A DNA stretch of 7,725 nt from Planctomycetota bacterium (GTDB lineage Bacteria > Planctomycetota > UBA1135). Under the pieces are notes generated by a model. That model saw nothing but the letters and a program-made list of their open reading frames with translations. It was not told the origin of the DNA and made no database searches. The stretch covers positions 1 through 7,725 of the forward strand of contig JACNJP010000472.1 in NCBI GenBank assembly GCA_014382465.1. Direction: 5' to 3'. Every line of letters starts with the position of its first letter. The first letter of the stretch is position 1. Shown one piece after another: positions 1-6,390 of this stretch. The position numbers and the translations under genes were made by a program.

Positions 1-1209
1 GGCGGTGACGGAAGGGACCACCGGGTGGCCGGTCGCGGAGTCGTAGACGTGGCCGGAGAGCGGGATCTCATCTGCGAGCATCGCCCGGTAGGCCGGACGG
101 CAGCGGAGGTACTCGGACAGCGACTGGGTCCAGGTCGGGAAGAAGGTCGTGTCGACCTCCATCAGGTAGGCGAGCGCGCCGATCTCGGCGTACTCCCACT
201 CGTAGTGCTCCCCGCTGGCGCTCGGCAGCCGCGAGGAGTAGCTGGCGGCGCCCATCAGCACGTTGCGCATGCGGACGACCTCGTCGTAGGCGGCCGCCGG
301 CAGCGAGCCGCAGGGGTAGGAGTAGAGCACCTCCTGACCGGACTGGTGGATGTCGATCACCTTGGCGAAGCGGCGCGATCGTCCGAAGGCCACCATCGTC
401 TGGGTCTCCGGCTCGGAGGCCACCGACGGCCCGACGTAGACGTCGGAGGACGGCGAGTGGGAGAAGCTGCCGCAGAGGGCCCACTTGAACGGGTAGTTGC
501 GGTTCAGGTCGACGCCGTAGGTCCCGCCGCCGTTGTTGCGCCGGTTCTTGCGCCACCACTGGTCGACGTTCCAGACGTGCTCCAGGCCGTCGGGGTTCCA
601 GGTCGGCGCGATCCAGATCTCGTGCTCATCGATCAGCGCGGTGAGGCCGGGGTCGCTGCCGTAGTTGGAGCACAGGTACTCCATCCAGTCGACCATGTGC
701 TGCGGCGTGCCGATCTCGCGCGCGTGGTGGTTGCCGACGTAGAGCACGTTGACCTCGTCCTCGTCGGCGCCGACGCCGTCCGAGATCTTCAACGCGTAGA
801 TGTGCCGGCCCTGGGTCGTCGCCGGCGCCCCGGTGAGCGCGGTGACGTCGACGCGGCGGGCGATCGCCGGGTAGAGGGTCTGAAGGTCGAGCATCTTCTG
901 GTTGAGCTCGCCCCAGTCGTAGAAGCGGGAGTCCAGCGCCCGGCCGCCCTGGCTGATGACCTCGCGCAGCGGCCGCGAGAGCTCCAGCCGCTCCATCGGG
1001 TAGCCGTAGGAGGCGAGCCGCGGCAGGTCGGTCCGGGACAGGATGATCTCGATGCTGGTCGAAGCCGGCGGCACGTCCTCGAGGACGAAGCCTTCCAGCT
1101 CGAGCCGCAGCGCTTGCGGCGACCCCGGCGCCACGTCGACACGGACGCGCGCGGATTGAGCGACCAACGGAGAAGCGGCGAGGAGGAGGATCGCGACGGA
1201 GAGGCGCAT
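1..1209 (-). CDS. Secreted M14 zinc carboxypeptidase, C-terminus cut by window edge
   Basis: Reading the minus strand from ATG at 1209-1207 gives 403 codons open to position 1. The protein should be exported and remove C-terminal residues from peptides with a single zinc ion. Residues 1-18 form a signal peptide (MRLSVAILLLAASPLVAQ), followed by about 90 residues of N-terminal region and the catalytic domain (about 100-385). The M14 signature is clear: zinc ligands H162 and E165 in HAREI, third ligand H288 in DIHQSGQ, substrate-binding R220/R223 in WRKNRR and N236/R237 in LNRNY, and general base E351 in LMEVD. The Tyr248 of bovine carboxypeptidase A aligns without gaps to Pro329. From about 384 a carboxypeptidase-regulatory-like beta domain begins (LSGHVYDSATGHPV) and is cut by the edge. 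An AGGA lies 7 nt before the ATG, the only good ribosome binding site here. A terminator separates it from the upstream lipoprotein gene, so it may have its own promoter. Family is certain; substrate preference is unknown. Confidence 0.93.
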   Translation of the reverse strand, partial: MRLSVAILLLAASPLVAQSARVRVDVAPGSPQALRLELEGFVLEDVPPASTSIEIILSRTDLPRLASYGYPMERLELSRPLREVISQGGRALDSRFYDWGELNQKMLDLQTLYPAIARRVDVTALTGAPATTQGRHIYALKISDGVGADEDEVNVLYVGNHHAREIGTPQHMVDWMEYLCSNYGSDPGLTALIDEHEIWIAPTWNPDGLEHVWNVDQWWRKNRRNNGGGTYGVDLNRNYPFKWALCGSFSHSPSSDVYVGPSVASEPETQTMVAFGRSRRFAKVIDIHQSGQEVLYSYPCGSLPAAAYDEVVRMRNVLMGAASYSSRLPSASGEHYEWEYAEIGALAYLMEVDTTFFPTWTQSLSEYLRCRPAYRAMLADEIPLSGHVYDSATGHPVVPSVTA

Positions 1210-1249
1210 GAACCCATCCTAACTCGCGTCCTGGCGGGAGGGGGATCGC

Positions 1250-1284
1250 AAAACCGCCGCCCCTCCCGCGGGGTGGGGCGGCGG
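1250..1284 (-). terminator. Rho-independent terminator after the 258-residue lipoprotein gene
   Basis: Positions 1254-1263 (CCGCCGCCCC) pair perfectly with 1275-1284 (GGGGCGGCGG). Inside, after a T-T mismatch, CCC 1265-1267 pairs with GGG 1271-1273 around a GCG loop. On the minus strand the stem is followed directly by TTTT (1253-1250). It lies about 21 nt past the TGA of the lipoprotein gene and 40 nt before the carboxypeptidase start. This is the most convincing intrinsic terminator in the window. Confidence 0.75.
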
Positions 1285-1305
1285 ATCGCGGACCGGCCGG
1301 CCGGG

Positions 1306-2082
1306 TCAGTCGTGGACCAGGGCCATCCGAGCCTCGCCGAGGACGCTGTCGGTCACCGGGCCCTCGAGGAACATTCCGCCCTCGCTCACCAGGGCGAAAC
1401 TTACCTGGTCCAGGCTGCCGTCGCTGAACACCAGGTCGAAGGAGTGGAGCCGGCCCAGGCCGTCGTCCGAGAAGCTCAGATTGGAGCTGCTGGCGGCCAG
1501 GTTCACGGCGACGCCCTCGCGGCTGGCCCCGACCAGGCTGCCGTCGGCCGCCAGGGACAGGACCAGGGCGGCTTCGAGCCCGGCGGCGGTGCTGACGGTC
1601 CCGCTCCAGCTCCCGAGGAGGTGGGAGATGCCGGAGAAGGTGCCGGTCCCCGAGGAGCGGCTGAAGTGGAACTCGCCCTGCTCCGACTGCAGGCCGTCGA
1701 GCAGGACCCAGTAGCGGCCGTCCATGGTGCCGGCGCGGGTCATCACGCCTTCCATGTAGAAGAGCTCCCGGTCGACGACGAAGGTCAGGAACACGTCCCC
1801 GTCCGGCTTGACGACCGAATAGGCGTACGGATAGACGGCCGACCAGTCCCGGCCGGTGCCGTCGGCGCCGGCGAAGGGGTAGCCGTTGGCCGCGCAGCGG
1901 ATGTAGGTGGTGGCCTCGGAGCCGCCGGCGGGGGTGATGGACCCGATCCAGTCGCCCTGGAGGTCGCGGTCGAGGAAGATCGACGGCGGCGCCGGGCTGG
2001 AGGCGGCGGGAGCGCCGCCGCCACAGGAAGCCGCGGAGAGCGCCAGAGCCGCCAGGAGACAGACGAGGGGCCTCGGTTGCAT
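1306..2082 (-). CDS. Predicted lipoprotein of unknown function, paralogue of the next upstream gene
   Basis: This 258-residue protein has a short charged N-terminus, a hydrophobic stretch and a cysteine at position 20 (ALSAASC), then a Gly/Ala/Ser/Pro-rich tether to about residue 37. I read this as a lipoprotein signal; Ala rather than Leu at -3 is atypical. The residue after Cys is Gly, not Asp, which fits the outer membrane. I do not recognise a family. The mature part seems to be two related beta-rich halves, each opening with a Gly-x-Trp-x-Gly motif: DLQGDWIGSITP (40-51) and LLGSWSGT (155-162). It aligns along its whole length with the product of 2162-3028: the YIRCAANGYPFAGADGTGRDWS region (60-81, written YLRADAAGMPTDGADARGWDWS there, differing only at scattered positions) and the C-terminal FALVSEGG...GPVTDSVLG (229-249). 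No catalytic motif is visible. No Shine-Dalgarno precedes the ATG. It lies 79 nt after its paralogue and is probably co-transcribed unless the hairpin between them terminates. Confidence 0.87.
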   Translation of the reverse strand: MQPRPLVCLLAALALSAASCGGGAPAASSPAPPSIFLDRDLQGDWIGSITPAGGSEATTYIRCAANGYPFAGADGTGRDWSAVYPYAYSVVKPDGDVFLTFVVDRELFYMEGVMTRAGTMDGRYWVLLDGLQSEQGEFHFSRSSGTGTFSGISHLLGSWSGTVSTAAGLEAALVLSLAADGSLVGASREGVAVNLAASSSNLSFSDDGLGRLHSFDLVFSDGSLDQVSFALVSEGGMFLEGPVTDSVLGEARMALVHD

Positions 2083-2120
2083 GGAAGGGTGCCGTGATTT
2101 GAGGGAGAGGGGATGGAGGC

Positions 2121-2145
2121 GGCCCGCCCGAATACCGGGCGGGCC
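2121..2145 (-). terminator. Perfect 10-bp GC hairpin between the two lipoprotein genes
   Basis: GGCCCGCCCG (2121-2130) and CGGGCGGGCC (2136-2145) are exact reverse complements around a five-base loop. The hairpin begins 16 nt past the stop of the 288-residue lipoprotein gene and ends 38 nt before the start of the next gene. No T run follows on the minus strand, so it may be a partial terminator or an RNA-stabilising hairpin rather than a full stop. Confidence 0.55.
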
Positions 2146-2161
2146 CGCGAGGGCGCCGGCC

Positions 2162-3028
2162 TCAGTCGCCGGCCGGAACGACCTTGTCGAGTTGGACGAT
2201 GCCGCTGCCCAGGACCGAGTCGGTGCCGGGGCCGCCGAGCATGCTCCCGTCCTCGGTGACGAGGACGAAGTGCAGCGTCTGGGTGCTCCCGTCGCCCGAC
2301 TGGATCACGACGTTGTTGAGGCGACCGACCTCGGTGTCCCCGAGGTTGAAGTCGAACAGGCCGGTGTTGGGGCCGCTGGGGATGAAGACGTGCTCCCCGG
2401 TGAGCTCGCCGCCGGTCACGGTGCCGACCGAATCGAGGTCGAGCAGCATGCTGCGGAAATTGCCGTTGGCGCGCCGGTAGGCGATCCCGGTCCACGAGCC
2501 CTCGAGCTGCGCGGGGGTCGAGAAGTGCCCGGGTCCGGTGGACTTGGTGAGGACATAGGTGCCCTGCTCGATCACCGTGAGGTGCTTGGAGATCGTGTAG
2601 GTCCCGCTGTGGATCAGCTTCGAGGCCTCGAGCTTGCCGAACATCTTGAGCGCGTTCACGCCGGTGTTGCTCGAGAGCTCGATCAGCAACTCACCGGCGG
2701 AGTTGACCGCCGCGTTGGTGAAGGCGACTCCGAGGCTCCAGTCCCAGCCGCGGGCGTCGGCGCCGTCCGTGGGCATGCCAGCGGCATCGGCGCGGAGGTA
2801 GAAGGGATAGGGATCGACCGCGCTGCCGTTGGGCGGAGCGGAGGCCGGGGGGGGCGGAATCGGCGTGAGGACGCCGGTCCAGGCGCCCGCCAGGTCCTTG
2901 GTCTTGAAGCCCGTGTTGGTGCCACCTCCGAGGATGCCACCGAATAGGCCAGAACCACCGTGGGCGCAGGCGGAAGTCAGCCCCAGGCTGATGAGCAGCA
3001 GGGCGCGGAGGAGGATGCGGAGATGCAT
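2162..3028 (-). CDS. Predicted lipoprotein of unknown function, first of a paralogous pair
   Basis: This 288-residue protein starts with a basic and hydrophobic signal (MHLRILLRALLLISLGLTSAC). Cys21 is the probable lipidated residue, followed by a Gly-rich tether to about residue 40. Thr at -3 with Leu at -4 is a loose lipobox. The body has two halves, each opening with a Trp motif: DLAGAWTGVLTP (45-56) and LEGSWTGIA (175-183). A Pro-rich loop (57-67) is an insertion relative to the paralogue at 1306-2082. Shared positions include the GAD..G.DWS block (about 78-99), EQG (154-156), STG.G.FS (163-170) and FVLVTEDG...TDSVLG (254-274). I know no named family for it and see no enzyme motif; a beta-barrel or beta-sandwich binding or structural role is only a guess. 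The start is set by the signal peptide; the 20 bases upstream are C-rich with no Shine-Dalgarno. It is the first minus-strand gene after the divergent intergenic region, so its promoter should lie in 3029-3382. Confidence 0.88.
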   Translation of the reverse strand: MHLRILLRALLLISLGLTSACAHGGSGLFGGILGGGTNTGFKTKDLAGAWTGVLTPIPPPPASAPPNGSAVDPYPFYLRADAAGMPTDGADARGWDWSLGVAFTNAAVNSAGELLIELSSNTGVNALKMFGKLEASKLIHSGTYTISKHLTVIEQGTYVLTKSTGPGHFSTPAQLEGSWTGIAYRRANGNFRSMLLDLDSVGTVTGGELTGEHVFIPSGPNTGLFDFNLGDTEVGRLNNVVIQSGDGSTQTLHFVLVTEDGSMLGGPGTDSVLGSGIVQLDKVVPAGD

Positions 3029-3157
3029 GGGAGCGGGGCTTGGTCAGGGGATGACCGAGGGTGGAGGGAGCCGCACAGGGCGACCTTGCCAGTGAGACGC
3101 GTCCAGTGCGGCCAAAGTTCGGTCTAAGTTTAGCCTCCATCGACCGTCGGCGCTCTG

Positions 3158-3178
3158 TGCTGGAGGGAATATCCAGCA
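3158..3178. repeat. 7-bp inverted repeat, possible operator
   Basis: TGCTGGA (3158-3164) and TCCAGCA (3172-3178) are perfect reverse complements separated by seven bases. The site sits in the AT-richer part of the divergent region, about 130 bases from the minus-strand start and 205 from the plus-strand start. Its size fits a dimeric regulator site, but an inverted repeat of this length can also occur by chance. Confidence 0.35.
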
Positions 3179-3324
3179 GGTATTTCCCCAAACCACCCTC
3201 CTTTCAGAGCCAAAAACGTAGGAAATCCTATTTAACAAGACTGGCGGCCTTCCGAAGGGCCCAGAATTGGGCGAACCTGCCCTGCCCCGCCCCTGTCTCA
3301 AGAGAGCTGATTCCCAGGCCCCTT

Positions 3325-3350
3325 GGCCCCCAGAGTAGGCTGAGGGGGCC
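3325..3350 (+). other. GC hairpin in the presumed 5' leader of the endopeptidase gene
   Basis: GGCCCCC (3325-3331) pairs with GGGGGCC (3344-3350) across a 12-base loop, 32 bases before the ATG at 3383. If transcription starts upstream, this would fold in the leader RNA. It might affect translation or protect the 5' end. No riboswitch class is recognised. Confidence 0.35.
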
Positions 3351-3382
3351 CATCCTCGTCCCCCGCTTCCCCCATCCAGCCC

Positions 3383-6307
3383 ATGCTCGCTGTCCTCCCG
3401 CTCCTCTTCCCGGCCCTCTGCCCCTCCGTTCCCCTCTTCCAGGAGCTGGAACCAGGCCTTCCCCAGTCCTCCCTCCAATCCGCCTGGCAGTCCTGGCAGG
3501 CCGAGCACGGTGACGGCTGGATCCTCCGGACCGACCCTGCGACCGGCACCGCTCGTTACCTTTTCGGAAATCACCTCGAGGCGCCCTTCACGCCTCGCTC
3601 GGACGCCGGCTGGTTCGAACTCGGCCGCAGCTCCTTCGACGCCGCTCACGCCCTGTTCCGGCTCGACGACGTGACCCTGGTCCCGGCCGAGGTCAAGTGG
3701 CTCCACCTGTCGAGCATCGGCAGCACCGACAAGGTCTCGGTCCAGTTCGACCTCGGGGTCCGCGGAGTGCCGGTCGAGCAGGGCAGCGCCACCGCCCTGT
3801 TCACGCCCCTCGGCGAGCTGCTCGCCCTCGATTCGACCGGCCTGCCCGACCTGGCCGGCTTCGACGTCGTTCCGGTCGCCGGCCGCTACGCCGCCGTGAC
3901 CTCCGCCCAGCAGGCCTTCCTCGCCTTGGAGAGCCGCCGGGCCCAGCGCATCGAGGAGCCCGAGCTGGTGATCTACCAGCACGCCAGCGACAAGCTGCGC
4001 CAGCCGCGCCTCGCCTGGGCGATCGAGATGTGGGACGAGACCGCCACGGTCCCGGCCGGCCGGCGGATCTACGTCGCCGCCGACAGCCAGGCGCGCGAGG
4101 TCCTCGAGGACGAGAACCTGGTGCACCACCAGCAGGACCTGAGCGGCCACGTCGAGGCCTGGGCCTCGCCGGGCACCAAGCCGGACATCGCCTCCAACCC
4201 CGAGGCGCTGCACGTCATGAAGCACATGAACGTCACCAGCTCGGCGGGCAGCACCACCACCGACGCCAACGGCGACTTCCTGATCCCCTACACCGGCGCC
4301 TCCAACGTCGACCTGAGCTTCCAGTTCCGCGGCCCCTACGCCCGCGTCCAGGAGAGCTCGGGCTCGATCTACAGCCTGACCCAGAGCTACGCCCCCGGCG
4401 TGCCGGCCGACGCCCTGATGAACCCGGGCATGACCGCCCGCGACACCGCCGAGGCCAACGCCTACCGCTGCATCCAGGACTTCCGCGACTTCGTCAAGGG
4501 CATCGACCCCGGTGACACCCACTTCGACTTCCCGGTGGTCGCGAACGTCAACCTCAGCTCGACCTGCAACGCCTACTACAACGGCAGCTCGATCAACTTC
4601 TACGCCGCCGGCGGCGGCTGCGCCAACACCGCCTACAGCACCGTGGTGGCGCACGAAGAGGGCCACTGGGCAAACTCCCTCTACGGCAGCGGCAACGGCT
4701 CGGACGGCTTCGGCGAGGGCAACGCCGACGTCTTCGCGATGTACATCTACGACACCCCGATCGTCGGTGAAAACTTCGCCGGCTCCGGCTTCATCCGCAC
4801 CGGCAACAACACCCGCCAGTACTGCGGCGACAACAACGGCGGCTGCTACGGCCAGGTCCACGCCGACGGCGAGGTCCTGATGGGCGCGCTGTGGAAGGTG
4901 CGGCGCAACCTGAACACCACCCTCGGCAACGCCGCCGGCGACCTGATCGCCGACACCCTGCTGGTGACCTGGATGAACGCCTACAACGACGGCAACATCC
5001 ACAGCATCATCGAGGACCACTGGCTGACCCTCGACGACAACGACGCCAACATCTACAACGGCACGCCGAATTACCTCGACATCGACGGCGGCTTCCGCGA
5101 GCAGGGCTTCCCGGGGGTCGACCTGCAGCTCATCGACGTCGTCCACGCCCCGCTCCCGGACACCCAGAACGAGGCCGGCCCGTACGTGGTCGACGCCGAC
5201 ATCAGCTCCTGGATCGGCGCCACGATCACCGCCGCGAGGGTGGTCTACTCGGTCAACGGCGGCGCCGCCGTCACCGTCGCCATGGCCCCGACCGTCGGCG
5301 CCACCTGGTCCGGCGACATCCCCGGACAGGTCTCTCCCGCTCGGGTCAGCTACCACATCGAGGCCGACGACAGCGCCGGCAACAGCGTCAATCACCCGCG
5401 CAGCGGGGAACACGGCTTCGTGGTCGGGGTGGTCACGTCCATCTACTTCAACGACTTCGAGGGCGTCACCGACGAGGGCTGGACGCACGCCCAGATCGCC
5501 ACCCAGGACGACTGGCAGCGCGGCACGCCGCAAGGCAAGAGCGGTAGCTCGAGCGGCGTCGGCTGGTCCGACCCCGCGGGGGCCTACTCCGGCTCGAAGT
5601 GCTGGGCCAACGACCTCGGCCTCAGCGGCTGGAACGGCTCCTACGCCGCCAACGTCAGCAACCGGCTCGATTCGCCGGCGATCGACTGCACCGGCCGCGT
5701 CGGCGTCAAGCTGCGCTTCGCCCGCTGGCTCACCGTCGAGGAGGGCATCTACGACGACGCCCAGATCCTGGTCAACGGCAACCTGGCCTGGAGCAACCCC
5801 GGCTCCGGACACACCGTGGACACGGCCTGGAGCGTCCAGGAGCTCGACATCAGCGCCTGGGCTGACAACAACCCGGCGGTGACCATCCGCTTCACCCTGC
5901 AGTCCGACGGCGGCCTGGAACTGGGCGGCTGGAACATCGATGACTTCGAGGTGCTCACCATCGACCCGGTCCCGGGCGGCACCAACACCATCCTGTTGGG
6001 CGGCGACACCAGCGGCAGCGTCGGCTCGACCTTGAGCTGGAGCTTCAGCGGCGCCCCGGCCAGCTCGCCGTGGTATCTGGCTCGCTCGATGAACCTCAAC
6101 GGCCAGATCTTCCAGGGCCACTCCTTCGACATCGGCGGGCCTTCCACCGTCCTGGCCAGCGGCTCCACCGACGCCGCCGGCAACGGCGCCTGGACCAGCG
6201 GCCCGGTGCCGCCGGCGGCCTCCGGACTGTCGATCCACCTCGAGGTCGCGTGCCGCTCCGGCGGCCAGTGGTACGACTCGAATCCGCTCACGGTCACGAT
6301 CCTGTGA
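3383..6307 (+). CDS. Secreted M36-like zinc metalloendopeptidase, multidomain
   Basis: This 974-residue protein should be exported as an inactive precursor and cleave proteins outside the cell. Domains: hydrophobic N-terminal signal (1 to about 20, with no Lys or Arg); FTP/PepSY-type prodomain (about 25-250; PELVIYQ at 193-199, RRIYVAAD just before 240); carboxypeptidase-regulatory-like insert (253-323, LSGHVEAW...GPYARVQ); catalytic domain (about 340-575); beta-sandwich module opening HAPLPDTQNEAGP (588-600) and running to about 680; MAM/jelly-roll-like module (about 688-860, from FNDFEG to NIDDFEV); a last beta module (about 868-974). Catalytic residues are H424, E425 and H428 in HEEGH, third ligand E445 in FGEGNAD, and a possible proton-donor H493 in VHADGE. 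NGTPNY (559-564) is typical of the domain's end in bacterial M36 relatives. Cysteines in SSTCNAYY and GGGCANT may pair. The start is fixed by TGA at 3341-3343 and the lack of any other start codon. M36 placement is by motif; other gluzincin families are possible. Confidence 0.94.
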   Translation: MLAVLPLLFPALCPSVPLFQELEPGLPQSSLQSAWQSWQAEHGDGWILRTDPATGTARYLFGNHLEAPFTPRSDAGWFELGRSSFDAAHALFRLDDVTLVPAEVKWLHLSSIGSTDKVSVQFDLGVRGVPVEQGSATALFTPLGELLALDSTGLPDLAGFDVVPVAGRYAAVTSAQQAFLALESRRAQRIEEPELVIYQHASDKLRQPRLAWAIEMWDETATVPAGRRIYVAADSQAREVLEDENLVHHQQDLSGHVEAWASPGTKPDIASNPEALHVMKHMNVTSSAGSTTTDANGDFLIPYTGASNVDLSFQFRGPYARVQESSGSIYSLTQSYAPGVPADALMNPGMTARDTAEANAYRCIQDFRDFVKGIDPGDTHFDFPVVANVNLSSTCNAYYNGSSINFYAAGGGCANTAYSTVVAHEEGHWANSLYGSGNGSDGFGEGNADVFAMYIYDTPIVGENFAGSGFIRTGNNTRQYCGDNNGGCYGQVHADGEVLMGALWKVRRNLNTTLGNAAGDLIADTLLVTWMNAYNDGNIHSIIEDHWLTLDDNDANIYNGTPNYLDIDGGFREQGFPGVDLQLIDVVHAPLPDTQNEAGPYVVDADISSWIGATITAARVVYSVNGGAAVTVAMAPTVGATWSGDIPGQVSPARVSYHIEADDSAGNSVNHPRSGEHGFVVGVVTSIYFNDFEGVTDEGWTHAQIATQDDWQRGTPQGKSGSSSGVGWSDPAGAYSGSKCWANDLGLSGWNGSYAANVSNRLDSPAIDCTGRVGVKLRFARWLTVEEGIYDDAQILVNGNLAWSNPGSGHTVDTAWSVQELDISAWADNNPAVTIRFTLQSDGGLELGGWNIDDFEVLTIDPVPGGTNTILLGGDTSGSVGSTLSWSFSGAPASSPWYLARSMNLNGQIFQGHSFDIGGPSTVLASGSTDAAGNGAWTSGPVPPAASGLSIHLEVACRSGGQWYDSNPLTVTIL
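5144..5182 (+). repeat. 39-base block encoding HAPLPDTQNEAGP, copy 1
   Basis: This block opens the first C-terminal module of the endopeptidase. It matches 7687-7725 in the aminopeptidase gene at 35 of 39 bases. The four differences are all third-position changes, so the 13 residues are identical. It marks a shared module boundary, not a mobile element. Confidence 0.85.
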
Positions 6308-6315
6308 CCGGCCAC

Positions 6316-6339
6316 GGGGCGGGGGCCTTCCCCCGCCCC
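6316..6339 (+). terminator. Perfect 10-bp GC hairpin after the endopeptidase gene
   Basis: GGGGCGGGGG (6316-6325) and CCCCCGCCCC (6330-6339) pair perfectly around a CCTT loop, eight bases past the TGA. The following bases ATCTCCTTTCC are only mildly T-rich. It is probably an intrinsic terminator or partial terminator between the two peptidase genes, with read-through possible because the next gene starts only 51 bases later. Confidence 0.6.
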
Positions 6340-6390
6340 ATCTCCTTTCCCCCCTACCGCGCCACACGACCCCTTCCAGCCTCCATCCCC

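Larger units (their letters stand above)
3029..3382. promoter_or_regulatory. Divergent intergenic region between lipoprotein and endopeptidase genes
   Basis: This 354-base gap separates divergently transcribed genes and must contain promoters for both. Its middle (about 3112-3240) is clearly richer in A and T than the rest of the window. I see no convincing -35/-10 pair on either strand; TATTTA at 3229-3234 is the best plus-strand -10 candidate but has no good partner. Structures visible are an inverted repeat at 3158-3178, an AAGTT direct repeat at 3115-3119 and 3126-3130 with an 11-base period, and a GC hairpin at 3325-3350. No believable small gene is present: the open frames crossing here have no conserved motifs and overlap both neighbours. 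The last 30 bases before the endopeptidase ATG are nearly all pyrimidine. Confidence 0.6.

Noticed and set aside
789..1217. 142-codon minus-strand frame starting at 1217, next to the carboxypeptidase start
   Set aside because: It is out of frame with the M14 coding sequence and gives Arg/Ser/Pro-rich sequence, while the frame from 1209 has a signal peptide and all catalytic residues.
1293..1304. 12-base palindrome made of three CCGG units
   Set aside because: It is short, of simple composition and lies just past a stop codon in very GC-rich DNA, so chance is the simpler explanation.
25..2097. 690-codon open frame on the plus strand
   Set aside because: It is antisense to the M14 gene and the 258-residue lipoprotein gene. 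Its product is Val/Gly/Ala/Asp/Arg-rich with no motif, as expected for a shadow frame in GC-rich DNA.
3202..3234. Possible plus-strand promoter, TTTCAG with TATTTA
   Set aside because: The spacing is about 21 bases and the first hexamer is poor, so it is not listed as a promoter.
3061..3513. 150-codon open frame on the plus strand crossing the intergenic region
   Set aside because: It overlaps the start of the endopeptidase in another frame and turns into Pro/Arg/Leu-rich shadow sequence; no ribosome site or motif supports it.
3044..6367. 1107-codon open frame on the minus strand
   Set aside because: It is longer than the true gene but antisense to the metalloendopeptidase, whose catalytic motifs and domains are clear. 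Its product is low-complexity Val/Asp/Gly/Ala sequence.
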